A DNA stretch of 27,326 nucleotides from CAYQIM01 sp964417555. GTDB lineage: Bacteria > Pseudomonadota > Gammaproteobacteria > Diplorickettsiales > Diplorickettsiaceae. Below the pieces are notes generated by a model. That model was not told where the DNA came from and ran no database searches. It saw only the letters and a program-made list of their open reading frames with translations. Of this stretch, positions 8,439-15,737 are shown in pieces. The DNA is taken from positions 1 through 27,326 of the forward strand of contig CAYQIM010000039.1 of NCBI GenBank assembly GCA_964417555.1, in the 5' to 3' direction. Numbering within the stretch: position 1 is the first letter of the stretch; each line of letters opens with the position of its first letter. A program made the translations under genes and the position numbers.

Positions 8439-8466
8439 TTGACATCCAGGAAAATGCTATTATAAA
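8439..8466 (+). promoter_or_regulatory. Strong sigma-70 promoter in the alr-operon/ABC-transporter gap
   Basis: A perfect -35 TTGACA (8439-8444), a 16-nt spacer and -10 TATAAA (8461-8466). Transcription should start near 8473. The next recognised gene starts at 8858, so the transcript either has a ~385-nt leader or makes a separate small RNA. Confidence 0.65.
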
Positions 8467-8496
8467 CTCCCGCAAGTTTTTATCTTAAGAGATCAT

Positions 8497-8599
8497 ATTA
8501 ATGGGCAGCGATTGCAGTAGTAGTCGACAACAGAACATATCGCTTTGTAGTCTGTAAGCAGCCATTAATTAACTGCTGCATTCTGCATAGCGCAGGTGC
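8497..8599 (+). other. Structured leader or small RNA with competing hairpins
   Basis: Four pairings were found by eye. ATTAATGG (8497-8504) pairs with CCATTAAT (8562-8569). Nested inside it, AGCGAT (8507-8512) pairs with ATCGCT (8539-8544). GCAGC (8558-8562) can pair instead with GCTGC (8575-8579), which excludes part of the first stem. CTGC (8583-8586) pairs with GCAG (8592-8595), flanked by GCA/TGC. Mutually exclusive stems around a short ORF are what an attenuator looks like, but no U-run terminator follows. The rest of the gap (8600-8857) is AT-rich, has an 8-bp direct repeat (TGAATGCA/TGAATGCC, 8808-8823) and nothing else recognised. Confidence 0.35.
8501..8557 (+). CDS. Possible Ser/Cys-rich 18-aa leader peptide
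   Basis: An ATG ORF of 18 codons starts ~28 nt after the predicted transcription start, with a purine-rich AAGAGA about 8 nt upstream. Its product contains six Ser and two Cys (MGSDCSSS at the start). The ATG lies inside the stem ATTAATGG/CCATTAAT, so translation and folding would affect each other. An ORF this short can easily occur by chance, and translation is not shown. If real, it could sense charged Ser- or Cys-tRNA. Confidence 0.25.
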   Translation: MGSDCSSSRQQNISLCSL

Positions 8600-8857
8600 G
8601 GTAGCTTGTCAGGTGTCAATCTATCCTACCTTTACTTTCAGCAAAATAAGTTGATTTAGTAGCAGCTTCTATTTTTGTTAGAGAGTGTTTTTCTTCATTT
8701 TTGTAAGTCGATTATTTGAAATTTAGACATTCAACAGCGGAATGCCTCAATTTTTCTTAAGCTGTCTCTATCCTAATGGATGCTAGGTAAAAACCGTGTA
8801 TTCAGAATGAATGCATGAATGCCATACAAGGAAAATAAAGCTTAAGAGGGCTCTGTT

Positions 8858-10582
8858 ATGTTTAAAGTAAATTATTTAACTACTTCTAGGCTTCGATTTA
8901 ATGTCAACGATATCATTGTTCTAGCTATTGTCTTGCTTACCTTGGGTTTGCTTGGCTATGGTTGGCACGATATGCATGCTTACTTTGATGGTAGCGGCAT
9001 TAGACCGATTACACTGGATTACCATGCATTACCTTATTATACGCTGCGGACTACAATGCGTTTATTGGTCGGTATGGTTTACTCAATACTGTTCGCCATT
9101 ATTTTCGGGGTATTGGCAGCTAAATATGTGCCCTTGCGTCGGGTGATTTTGCCATTTGTAAACTTCATGGAATCGGTACCTTTAGTTGGTTTTTTGACGT
9201 TTACAACGGGTTATTTTCTCGGTCTTTTTCCGCATAGTGTGATGGGTTTAGAAGCCGCCGCTATTTTTGCTGTGTTTACCGGTCAAGCGTGGAATATGAT
9301 GTTAACACTCTATCAAACCCTGCTCATTGTTCCTGCGGAATTGAATGATGCTACCAATATGTTTCAGTACAATTCCTGGCAACGTTTCTGGCGTCTAGGT
9401 TTTGTGTATTCCATTCCTGGTTTACTTTGGAATACGATGGTGTCTCAATCAGCAGCATGGTTTGCAATTCTAGGTACAGAGGCTATTCCCGTGACCGCGA
9501 ATGATACGGTTAATCTTCCTGGTATCGGTGCGTACATGGCATCAGCCTTAGATCAAGGCAACATGCATGCCGTAGGTTATGCGATTATCGCCATTATTGC
9601 CAATATTGTGATACTGGATCAGCTTATTTTTCGTCCTTTAGTTCGTTACAGCAGACGATTTAAATATGAAGAGGTGCCATCACAAGAAAAAGACAGTTCT
9701 TGGTTTTACCAGGCGATTGTCTATTCCGCAATAGGCCGTTTAAGCGTTCATATTTGTGCTAAATTCAGTCATTTTTGGTTGTTTATTCTACCTAGAGCTT
9801 GGTATGTGTTGCGCATTAATAGGATCACTGCCCAGCTAGCCCGTCTAAACGGGTTTTGGACTAATTTGTGGTATGTAGCCGTTGTTGTAGTTTGCGTCTA
9901 TTTCGGTCACAAGTTATGGGATTATTTTCCTAAGCAATATTTTACGCATTTGCCGGATTGGATGGGATTAACGGCATTACGTGTGTTGGCAGCGATGCTG
10001 TTAAGTATCGCCATCTTTACGCCGCTCGGTGTGTGGATTGGACTTAACCCCAAACTGGTTCGATTTTTCCAGCCAGTGATCCAGATTATGGCAGCTATTC
10101 CAGCCAGTATTTTTTACCCTTTCGTTGCTTTGTTCATTGTAATGTTTCATCAAAGTTTAGGTGTATGGGCGATTCCGATGATTATGTTGGGAACCCAGTG
10201 GTACATCTTATTCAATGTGATTGCTGGCGCGTCAACTTTACCTGGGCACATGATTGAAGTGAGCCGAATCTTTCATACCCGTGGCATTCTATGGTGGAAG
10301 AAATTCATTTTACCCGCGATTTTTCCTTACATTGTGACAGGTATTATCTCTGCGGCCGGTGGTGCTTGGAATGCCGCAATTGCAGCCGAATTACTGAAGT
10401 GGAGTGGAAAAACCATTACCGCAACTGGGCTTGGATCATTTATTGCTAATTCAACTGCAAAGGCACAAGGCCCAGAAGCGGCACTGGGTTGCACGATGAT
10501 GTGTTTGATGGTGGCAGCTTGCATCGTTTTTATTTGGCAACCCCTTTATCGCTATGCAGAAAATAAATTTAAAATTGAATAA
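8858..10582 (+). CDS. ABC transporter permease with two fused BPD_transp_1 domains (NitT/TauT type)
   Basis: A 574-aa inner-membrane protein made of two homologous permease halves (about 20-265 and 340-570), so one chain supplies the whole transmembrane dimer. Each half has the cytoplasmic EAA-type coupling loop: PAELNDATNMF...FWRLGFVYSIPGLL in the first and GHMIEVSRIF...WKKFILPAIFPYI in the second. The loops and the following ATPase fit the nitrate/sulfonate/bicarbonate/taurine importer group. No periplasmic binding protein is coded nearby, so the substrate is unknown. The ATPase gene follows 23 bp downstream. Start ATG at 8858 with GAGGG about 8 nt upstream. Confidence 0.88.
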   Translation: MFKVNYLTTSRLRFNVNDIIVLAIVLLTLGLLGYGWHDMHAYFDGSGIRPITLDYHALPYYTLRTTMRLLVGMVYSILFAIIFGVLAAKYVPLRRVILPFVNFMESVPLVGFLTFTTGYFLGLFPHSVMGLEAAAIFAVFTGQAWNMMLTLYQTLLIVPAELNDATNMFQYNSWQRFWRLGFVYSIPGLLWNTMVSQSAAWFAILGTEAIPVTANDTVNLPGIGAYMASALDQGNMHAVGYAIIAIIANIVILDQLIFRPLVRYSRRFKYEEVPSQEKDSSWFYQAIVYSAIGRLSVHICAKFSHFWLFILPRAWYVLRINRITAQLARLNGFWTNLWYVAVVVVCVYFGHKLWDYFPKQYFTHLPDWMGLTALRVLAAMLLSIAIFTPLGVWIGLNPKLVRFFQPVIQIMAAIPASIFYPFVALFIVMFHQSLGVWAIPMIMLGTQWYILFNVIAGASTLPGHMIEVSRIFHTRGILWWKKFILPAIFPYIVTGIISAAGGAWNAAIAAELLKWSGKTITATGLGSFIANSTAKAQGPEAALGCTMMCLMVAACIVFIWQPLYRYAENKFKIE

Positions 10583-10605
10583 TTTTAATATTTTGGAGAA
10601 TTATT

Positions 10606-11397
10606 ATGAAAACAAATAAACAAGTATTAATTGAAACTAAACAGGTTAGTAAGGTTTTTCATCGAGGTAAGAAAGAATTACAAAATGTGTTACAGGAGAT
10701 TAATTTCAAGGTCTATGAAGGTGAGATCGTTGCATTACTGGGTAAATCGGGATCAGGTAAATCAACTTTGCTCAGAGTAATGTCTGGTTTACTCGCACCA
10801 ACACAGGGTAGTGTGATATTTGATGGTCAAGAAGTGAATGGTCCCAATAAAGAGATGAGTATGGTCTTTCAATCATTTGCTTTATTTCCTTGGCTGACTA
10901 TCTATGAAAATGTGGCATTTGGTTTGCAGTCATTAAATTTTCCAATGGATATCGTTCATGAACGTACTTGCAACATGCTGGATCTCATTGGTTTATCTGG
11001 CTATGAAAAGGCTTATCCAAAGGAGTTATCTGGCGGCATGAAACAACGCGTTGGTTTTGCTAGGGCATTAGCGGTACAACCCAAATTATTATTTTTGGAT
11101 GAACCCTTTTCCTCTTTGGATATTTTTACCGGTCACAAACTACGTCAGGATTTGCTTAAGCTATGGATAGATCAAACGATTAATACAAAGTCGATGTTGT
11201 TGATTACACATAATGTTGAAGAGGCCGTTATGATGTCCGATCGGGTAGTATTACTTAGCAGTAATCCAGGCCGAATCAGCGGTGAATACCGAGTGACAAT
11301 ATCTAGAGAAGAAAGAACTAAGTTAAATATAATGGATCTCGTTGATCAAATCAGTCATTCACTTAATAAGCAGATTGGCTTGACCAAAGCCGCTTAG
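10606..11397 (+). CDS. ABC transporter ATP-binding protein (NitT/TauT family)
   Basis: The ATPase that powers the permease coded just upstream. All nucleotide-binding motifs are intact in 263 aa: Walker A GKSGSGKST (46-54), Q-loop Gln89 in MVFQSFALFPWLT, signature LSGGMKQR (141-148), Walker B LLFLDEP (161-167, catalytic Glu166), D-loop SSLD and switch His202. TILYENVAFGL-like and FALFPWLT segments are typical of the SsuB/TauB/NrtD group. A GGAG lies 7 nt before the ATG. The transcript probably ends in or before the inverted repeat at 11416-11448. Confidence 0.93.
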   Translation: MKTNKQVLIETKQVSKVFHRGKKELQNVLQEINFKVYEGEIVALLGKSGSGKSTLLRVMSGLLAPTQGSVIFDGQEVNGPNKEMSMVFQSFALFPWLTIYENVAFGLQSLNFPMDIVHERTCNMLDLIGLSGYEKAYPKELSGGMKQRVGFARALAVQPKLLFLDEPFSSLDIFTGHKLRQDLLKLWIDQTINTKSMLLITHNVEEAVMMSDRVVLLSSNPGRISGEYRVTISREERTKLNIMDLVDQISHSLNKQIGLTKAA

Positions 11398-11415
11398 TAT
11401 TGGGGCTTACGATAC

Positions 11416-11452
11416 TATCACTTGTTGGTTTTGTGATAACAAGTGATATAGT
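11416..11452 (+). promoter_or_regulatory. 11-bp perfect inverted repeat covering the likely dacB promoter
   Basis: TATCACTTGTT (11416-11426) and AACAAGTGATA (11438-11448) are exact inverted repeats with an 11-bp centre. A promoter candidate overlaps it: TTGGTT (11425-11430), 16-nt spacer, TATAGT (11447-11452). A nested TTGT-GATA-ACAA lies in the centre and right arm. It could be an operator for a dimeric regulator or a terminator stem for the ATPase gene, although no T run follows on the plus strand. Confidence 0.5.
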
Positions 11453-11487
11453 GTCCGCATTTAAATGTGAAGCTTAATAATAATCTG

Positions 11488-12933
11488 ATGAAAACCTCTC
11501 TTGCTTTAATCCTTTTGCTTGTTTCTTTTACCGTATGTGCAATGGAAAAAGTAGACTCCCTACAAGTTTCAGAATTATTTGTTAATTTAACACACCCTAA
11601 AGTGCTTTATGCGGATCATGCTACCTTAGGTTTAATTCCGGCTTCAGTGACTAAGCTTTTCGTTGCAGCGGCCGCACTCGAAAAGTGGGGTGCTTATCAT
11701 ACCTTTGCCACAAAGATTTACCAAAGAGGGCAATGGGAAAATGGAGTTTTAACGGGCGATTTAGTTTTTTATAGTCAAGGCGATCCTGAGTTTACCAATG
11801 AAAAAATGTGGCAATTAGTTAATAATCTGCAACAAAAAGGTTTAAAGAAAATTAACGGTAACATTATTGTTAATGCATCTTATTTTGGTAAGGTTATGAT
11901 CAGCGCGCCAGATCGACTTGCGGCAAAATTTTACTCAAAAGTGTCTTATGATGGGCTTCCTTCTTCGGGAGGAAGCAATTTTGCAACGATTGCCGTGTCT
12001 ATTTTACCTGGCCAGAAAGTGGGTGATTTAGCTTCACTCAGCATATCTCCTTATCCTGTGCAGAATGCCTATATCAAAGGGAAAGTCTTTACGCAAACAG
12101 GCAAAGCTAACACATTGCAATTGAATCGCTTGACTCAAAAGGGAAAGGAAATTATCACCGTTTCAGGAACGATAGGAATTCAGAGCAATCCCGTGATCTT
12201 GTATAGTTCAGTAGGTCATCCTAATGTAACAACTGGCGTCTTGCTAAAGTCTTTTTTACAACAAGTGGGTATTATAGCCAACGGAAAAATTAGGGTTGAG
12301 TGGGTACCCATAAAAAAAACCGATAAGTTGCTTACGCAGTTGTCAAGCCTATCGCTCATGCAATGTATTCAAGACATGCTGCGCTATAGTAATAACTATA
12401 TCGCCGATATGTTGACCTTAGATTTATGGCGAGAGAATCAACACGCTGTTATTTCTTCAGTCAAGCTGAATAATGCAGCAAATATTTTGTTAACTACTTA
12501 TAACGCTTTTCTTGCTAAATCGAGTTTTACTAAGCAGGGCGATCACTCGCCAATTTTGGATAGTGGTAGTGGTTTAACACCAGCAAACCGTCTATCCGCT
12601 AGTAACCTTGTTACCTTATTAGAAAAGATGTATCAAAATAAATGTGATTTTCCTATTTTTTACGGTAGCTTAATCGTTCCGGGGCAGCAGACAAGTTGGC
12701 ACAATATTCTCACCCTCGAGCATCCGTGGATGAGTCGAGTCAGTGTAAAAACAGGTCATATTACTGTACCAAAAATTGTTGATTCGATGGCGGGTTATTT
12801 TAGAATGCAAAATGGCGATCTAGGCGCATTTGCAGTGCTATTTAACTATCCTCCTAAAACAGAAAAAGAATCAGGTCAATTTTTTAAAGTGTTGGTCAGC
12901 CATTTAGACACGCTATTTAAAACTTATCTTTGA
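11488..12933 (+). CDS. dacB: D-alanyl-D-alanine carboxypeptidase/endopeptidase (PBP4, peptidase S13)
   Basis: A periplasmic low-molecular-weight penicillin-binding protein that trims and opens peptidoglycan cross-links. A signal peptide (MKTSLALILLLVSFTVCA) is followed by the three active-site motifs: SVTK (nucleophile Ser53, Lys56 from this start), SNN in RYSNNYIADML, and KTG in SVKTGHIT. The large insertion between the first two motifs, typical of S13, is present. At 481 aa it is near E. coli PBP4 in length. A GTG at 11467 would add seven residues; the ATG gives a normal signal peptide. It stands alone behind the inverted-repeat promoter. D-Ala from Alr feeds the same pathway. Confidence 0.9.
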   Translation: MKTSLALILLLVSFTVCAMEKVDSLQVSELFVNLTHPKVLYADHATLGLIPASVTKLFVAAAALEKWGAYHTFATKIYQRGQWENGVLTGDLVFYSQGDPEFTNEKMWQLVNNLQQKGLKKINGNIIVNASYFGKVMISAPDRLAAKFYSKVSYDGLPSSGGSNFATIAVSILPGQKVGDLASLSISPYPVQNAYIKGKVFTQTGKANTLQLNRLTQKGKEIITVSGTIGIQSNPVILYSSVGHPNVTTGVLLKSFLQQVGIIANGKIRVEWVPIKKTDKLLTQLSSLSLMQCIQDMLRYSNNYIADMLTLDLWRENQHAVISSVKLNNAANILLTTYNAFLAKSSFTKQGDHSPILDSGSGLTPANRLSASNLVTLLEKMYQNKCDFPIFYGSLIVPGQQTSWHNILTLEHPWMSRVSVKTGHITVPKIVDSMAGYFRMQNGDLGAFAVLFNYPPKTEKESGQFFKVLVSHLDTLFKTYL

Positions 12934-12966
12934 ATCTTTAATAGGTATTTTTATTGTAAGTTGATA

Positions 12967-12995
12967 TTTTCATTAGGTACTACGTAAATTATACT
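12967..12995 (+). promoter_or_regulatory. Candidate promoter of the DUF218-like gene
   Basis: TTTTCA (12967-12972), a 17-nt spacer and TATACT (12990-12995). The -10 is good and the -35 weak. Transcription would start about 30 nt before the ATG at 13031. Confidence 0.4.
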
Positions 12996-13030
12996 AAAGA
13001 CTTTATAAGCTATAACAAAAGGAGTTGACT

Positions 13031-13909
13031 ATGTTAGATCTAGTTTTAGAAAAATTTGGATTAAACAAAATACAAAGCGCTGCTTTTAAAGAATTACTAG
13101 AAGTAACTAACTGTAATAAAAGTTTGCAGGAAACTTTTGAAAGTCCTTTAGCTGCATTGAAATGTTTACTCGAATCTACCCAAACAACCTGGTTGCGAAA
13201 AGCAGGTACTGAACGTTGGGATCAAAAAGACTCTAAGGAGATGATTGCAAATAGACAGCGGATTTTAACCTTGTTGAGTCAGTTAGAGTTGCTAGCTGAA
13301 AAAAAACCGATGCATAAAAGCTACCGTTATGTTTTATTATTAGGGGCATTACAAGCACGAGTCGAGAGACGCTTAGATTATTTGGGTTTTCTTTTGCAGG
13401 GAGGAATGCATTTTAGCCAATTGGTTTTGTTAGGGGGGCAACGTCCGTTAATACAAGATAAAGAACCTATAGCAAATAGCTTAAAAGATGAAGCAACAGA
13501 ACTCAATATGATGGAATCACTTGTTCAAAAGCGATTGAAGGATTGGCATTTATCAGAGATAGAAATTATACCCATTAATGCGCCTCTTAATGCTGGGAGA
13601 AGACCTACAACTTCTGATACAGTGAAGCTATGGCTGGATAGCAATCCAAAACCGGGTAGTGTATTAGCGATCTCAGATCAACCCCATATGAGTTATCAAC
13701 ATGCGGTGCTGTCGAATGCGTTGGCACCCCATTTTACATTGGAGACCATAGGTTGTGCAGCGAGTCCAGAGGTAGAAATAAGTGTAGTCTTGGATGCTTT
13801 AGCGCGCCGAATTTATGCACAATATCCTAGCGTGGAAGCTAAATTGACGCAGGATTTAGAGAGTCAAGCTGTTGATGAAGCGAAAAATTCATTCTCTTTT
13901 TCGAGATAA
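13031..13909 (+). CDS. Hypothetical protein, DUF218 (YdcF/SanA)-like
   Basis: A 292-aa protein, not firmly recognised. The N-terminal ~95 residues are helical. From ~100 it reads YRYVLLLGALQARVERRLDYL, then a Gly-rich loop (GGMHFSQLVLLGGQRP), a T-E-N-M-E segment (ATELNMMESL), RPTTSDT and SVLAISDQPHMSYQ. This order resembles DUF218: LGA...R...RL near the first strand, a SGG-like loop, an acidic helix, and a T-T--N/D-T motif before the last strand. In this protein several of those residues differ, so it would be a divergent member. There is no signal peptide or membrane segment. The ATG is chosen because AGGAG (13020-13024) lies 6 nt upstream. It converges with ygfA (24-bp gap). Confidence 0.55.
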   Translation: MLDLVLEKFGLNKIQSAAFKELLEVTNCNKSLQETFESPLAALKCLLESTQTTWLRKAGTERWDQKDSKEMIANRQRILTLLSQLELLAEKKPMHKSYRYVLLLGALQARVERRLDYLGFLLQGGMHFSQLVLLGGQRPLIQDKEPIANSLKDEATELNMMESLVQKRLKDWHLSEIEIIPINAPLNAGRRPTTSDTVKLWLDSNPKPGSVLAISDQPHMSYQHAVLSNALAPHFTLETIGCAASPEVEISVVLDALARRIYAQYPSVEAKLTQDLESQAVDEAKNSFSFSR

Positions 13910-13933
13910 TTTAGAGTTTTATTCTACTTAAGC

Positions 13934-14518
13934 TTAATGTGCTGTGTAGTATATCTTTTTTTCAGTAACCACTGCATTAAGTGGAACGTCCCATGTTGAA
14001 ACAGCAAAAGATTCCACTTTTTGCCATTCATAAGCCAGACCAATTAAGCAAGGCTTAGTTGGTCTAGGGCTTTTTAATAAAAAACTAAACGTTTGGTCAT
14101 AAAATCCGCCGCCCATGCCTAAACGAGCGCCTTGGCTGGTGAATCCCAGTAAAGGAACGAACACTAAATCTAAATTCCAAGGCTCAATCGTCGATTCTGG
14201 TATTAATGGGGGTTCTGGGATATGGAAGCGATTTTTTTTTAAAAGAGTATCTTTGTGAAAAGCACTAAAGATAATTTTTTTTTCCTGTAACACAGGTAAG
14301 TAGCAATGTTTACGAGCTTGCCAGATTCGTTTAATGATGGCTTGTGGATTGATTTCGTGATTGATGGCAATGTACGCTGCAATATGCTGACTTTGCTGAA
14401 ATAAAGAGTTTTGTATGACATGTGCTGTAATTTTTTGGCAGGCAGTGGTTTGATCGCTTAATGTCAATTTTGCACGTTGTTGACGTAATTGTTGCCTTAG
14501 TGTTTGTCGAGAATCCAT
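13934..14518 (-). CDS. ygfA: 5-formyltetrahydrofolate cyclo-ligase
   Basis: It converts 5-formyl-THF to 5,10-methenyl-THF using ATP, returning the storage form of folate to one-carbon metabolism. The 194-aa product has the N-terminal basic helix (RQTLRQQLRQQRAKL), YIAINHEI in the folate region and the P-loop-like GMGGGFYDQTF (134-144). It lies 26 bp downstream of the 6S RNA on the same strand, the arrangement conserved across proteobacteria, in which ssrS and ygfA are co-transcribed. Confidence 0.93.
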   Translation of the reverse strand: MDSRQTLRQQLRQQRAKLTLSDQTTACQKITAHVIQNSLFQQSQHIAAYIAINHEINPQAIIKRIWQARKHCYLPVLQEKKIIFSAFHKDTLLKKNRFHIPEPPLIPESTIEPWNLDLVFVPLLGFTSQGARLGMGGGFYDQTFSFLLKSPRPTKPCLIGLAYEWQKVESFAVSTWDVPLNAVVTEKKIYYTAH

Positions 14519-14544
14519 AAAGTGTTATGGCTGATGCTAAAGCT

Positions 14545-14722
14545 GGAAGGTATCTGATTCACCGGGGTTTCCTGATCCGAAGTTTCAGGTGGGATTAGGT
14601 ATATCCACTTTAGGCTTCTTGCACTCATGAAAGTAAAGCAAGTATGCGCACCATAAATAAAGAACCCATCCCTATCGCTGTTAATTATCGATCGAAAAAC
14701 AATCGGAATGAACCAGATACCC
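14545..14722 (-). ncRNA. ssrS: 6S RNA
   Basis: 6S RNA mimics an open promoter and traps sigma-70 RNA polymerase in stationary phase. On the minus strand GGTATCTGGTTCA (14721-14709) pairs with TGAATCAGATACC (14561-14549), a 13-bp closing stem with one G-T pair. The conserved AGAAGCCTAAA segment lies at 14619-14609, next to a CTTGC/GCAAG hairpin. About 178 nt, a perfect -10 box just upstream and ygfA just downstream all fit. End points are approximate to a few bases. Confidence 0.88.
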
Positions 14723-14727
14723 AGGTC

Positions 14728-14733
14728 ATTATA
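14728..14733 (-). promoter_or_regulatory. -10 box of the 6S RNA promoter
   Basis: On the minus strand a perfect TATAAT (14733-14728) lies 6-7 nt before the expected 6S 5' end. The -35 region (about 14756-14751) is weak. No plausible zapA, the usual upstream neighbour, is coded in 14734-14941. Confidence 0.6.
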
Positions 14734-14829
14734 ATCTATTTTCTGACAATTGGCTCCTAGGAAAATATAGTATTTGTTTTTTTATAGTTTAATTAAGGTA
14801 GAAGTGTGCCTGTGAAGCTAGGTGCGGGC

Positions 14830-14859
14830 TTACACCATGCTAGTTATCTTTTTTATAAT
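14830..14859 (+). promoter_or_regulatory. Candidate promoter of ygfB
   Basis: TTACAC (14830-14835), an 18-nt spacer and TATAAT (14854-14859) on the plus strand, about 115 bp before the ygfB ATG. A weak stem (CTAG...CTAG with GGTG/CACC) spans about 14818-14842 and overlaps the -35. Confidence 0.35.
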
Positions 14860-14980
14860 GTGTTTGTCCACTATTTCTTTCTGGGCGCGAAACTCCTTCT
14901 CCTTCTAAGATGAGTCGGTACCTGTATTAACGTAAGAGAGGGTGGTAAAATACTGTATACCTATTTTTTTAGAGACCCTT

Positions 14981-15558
14981 ATGCAAATCCAGGTCAAAAC
15001 TCCTGCCTTTGATGATTTTTATCGTTTATTAAACCAAGCAGAGGTAGTGACTTCGCCAGCAGAAATCCATGGCATGTTATGTGGTTTTGTTTGTGTGGGG
15101 CCAAAGCTCAGCGGTGGTTTTTGGCTCGATATTTTATTAAAACGTCTAGACGTAAGGCCTAGGTTTAGGTTGGGCCCCAAGGCGCTGTTGTGGGTTTGTA
15201 CGATGCCGCCTGTAGACAATTAAGTGGTTTACAATCCTTTAAGCTATTGCTTCCCGATGAACAACATGAATTAGAAGAACGTGCTGAAGCCTTGAGCCTT
15301 TGGTGTGAAGGCTTTTTATATGGTTTGGGTTTAGGAGGGAGTTCTTTTGATGAAGAAACATCCGATACGGTGAATGAAGCACTTTTTTGTATTGCTGAAA
15401 TTGCTAAGCTCGATGTTAGCCAATTAGAAGTGACAGAATTGGATAGACTCGCCTATGATGAAGCGATTGAATTTATTACTCAGGCAGTCCCTCTTATTTA
15501 TGAAGAATTGGTGCATTACCCAACAGAAGGGGGTGCAGGTTCAATGTACCTTCATTAG
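14981..15558 (+). pseudogene. ygfB: YgfB (UPF0149), split by a -1 frameshift
   Basis: YgfB is a small cytoplasmic protein of the UPF0149 family, conserved before pepP. The first frame (from ATG 14981) codes MQIQVKTPAFDDFYRLLNQ...SPAEIHGMLCGFVC and WLDILLKRLD, then runs to a stop at 15223. The second frame codes VVGLYDAACRQLSG, the LLLPDE motif, LSLWCEGFLYGLGLG and the C-terminus. Both halves are well conserved and the joined product would be 192 aa, a normal length. The frames meet at GGGCCCC (15172-15178), which has the X XXY YYZ slippery form in the zero frame; a -1 slip or one inserted base restores the gene. It may be a recent mutation, a sequencing error in the C run, or real frameshifting. 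The GTG at 14942 is not a likely start. Confidence 0.8.
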
Positions 15559-15737
15559 AAAGTGTTTTCAAATGCACGATGACGGATAAAAGCGTTGTTT
15601 TTTCTGTGTTTCGCTACTCACAGGTCTTATGTAGGCTGCTTCGGTACGTTTGCACTACTCGAAAACAGTTTTTTGTTTCGTCCTAGCCCATTTGAAGGTA
15701 CTTGCTAGAATTTTTTAAAATCTACTCTTTAATATCT

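Noticed and set aside
8467..8650. tmRNA, SRP RNA or a TPP/SAM riboswitch in the ABC transporter leader
   Set aside because: None of the conserved core sequences of these RNAs could be found; only an unclassified structured leader is supported.
11431..11442. TTGTGATAACAA resembling a lac operator core
   Set aside because: It lacks the central bases of the real operator and no LacI-type regulator is coded here. It is better explained as part of the larger inverted repeat.
14760..14940. Possible zapA remnant
   Set aside because: The interval is only ~180 bp, contains several stops in all minus frames and no ZapA-like motif could be read.
14942..14980. GTG start adding 13 residues to YgfB
   Set aside because: The added residues do not resemble the family; the ATG at 14981 gives the usual N-terminus.
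15559..15737. Long-range stem GTTTTC/GAAAAC between ygfB and pepP as a terminator
   Set aside because: The arms are only 6 bp and ~90 nt apart, too weak to call.
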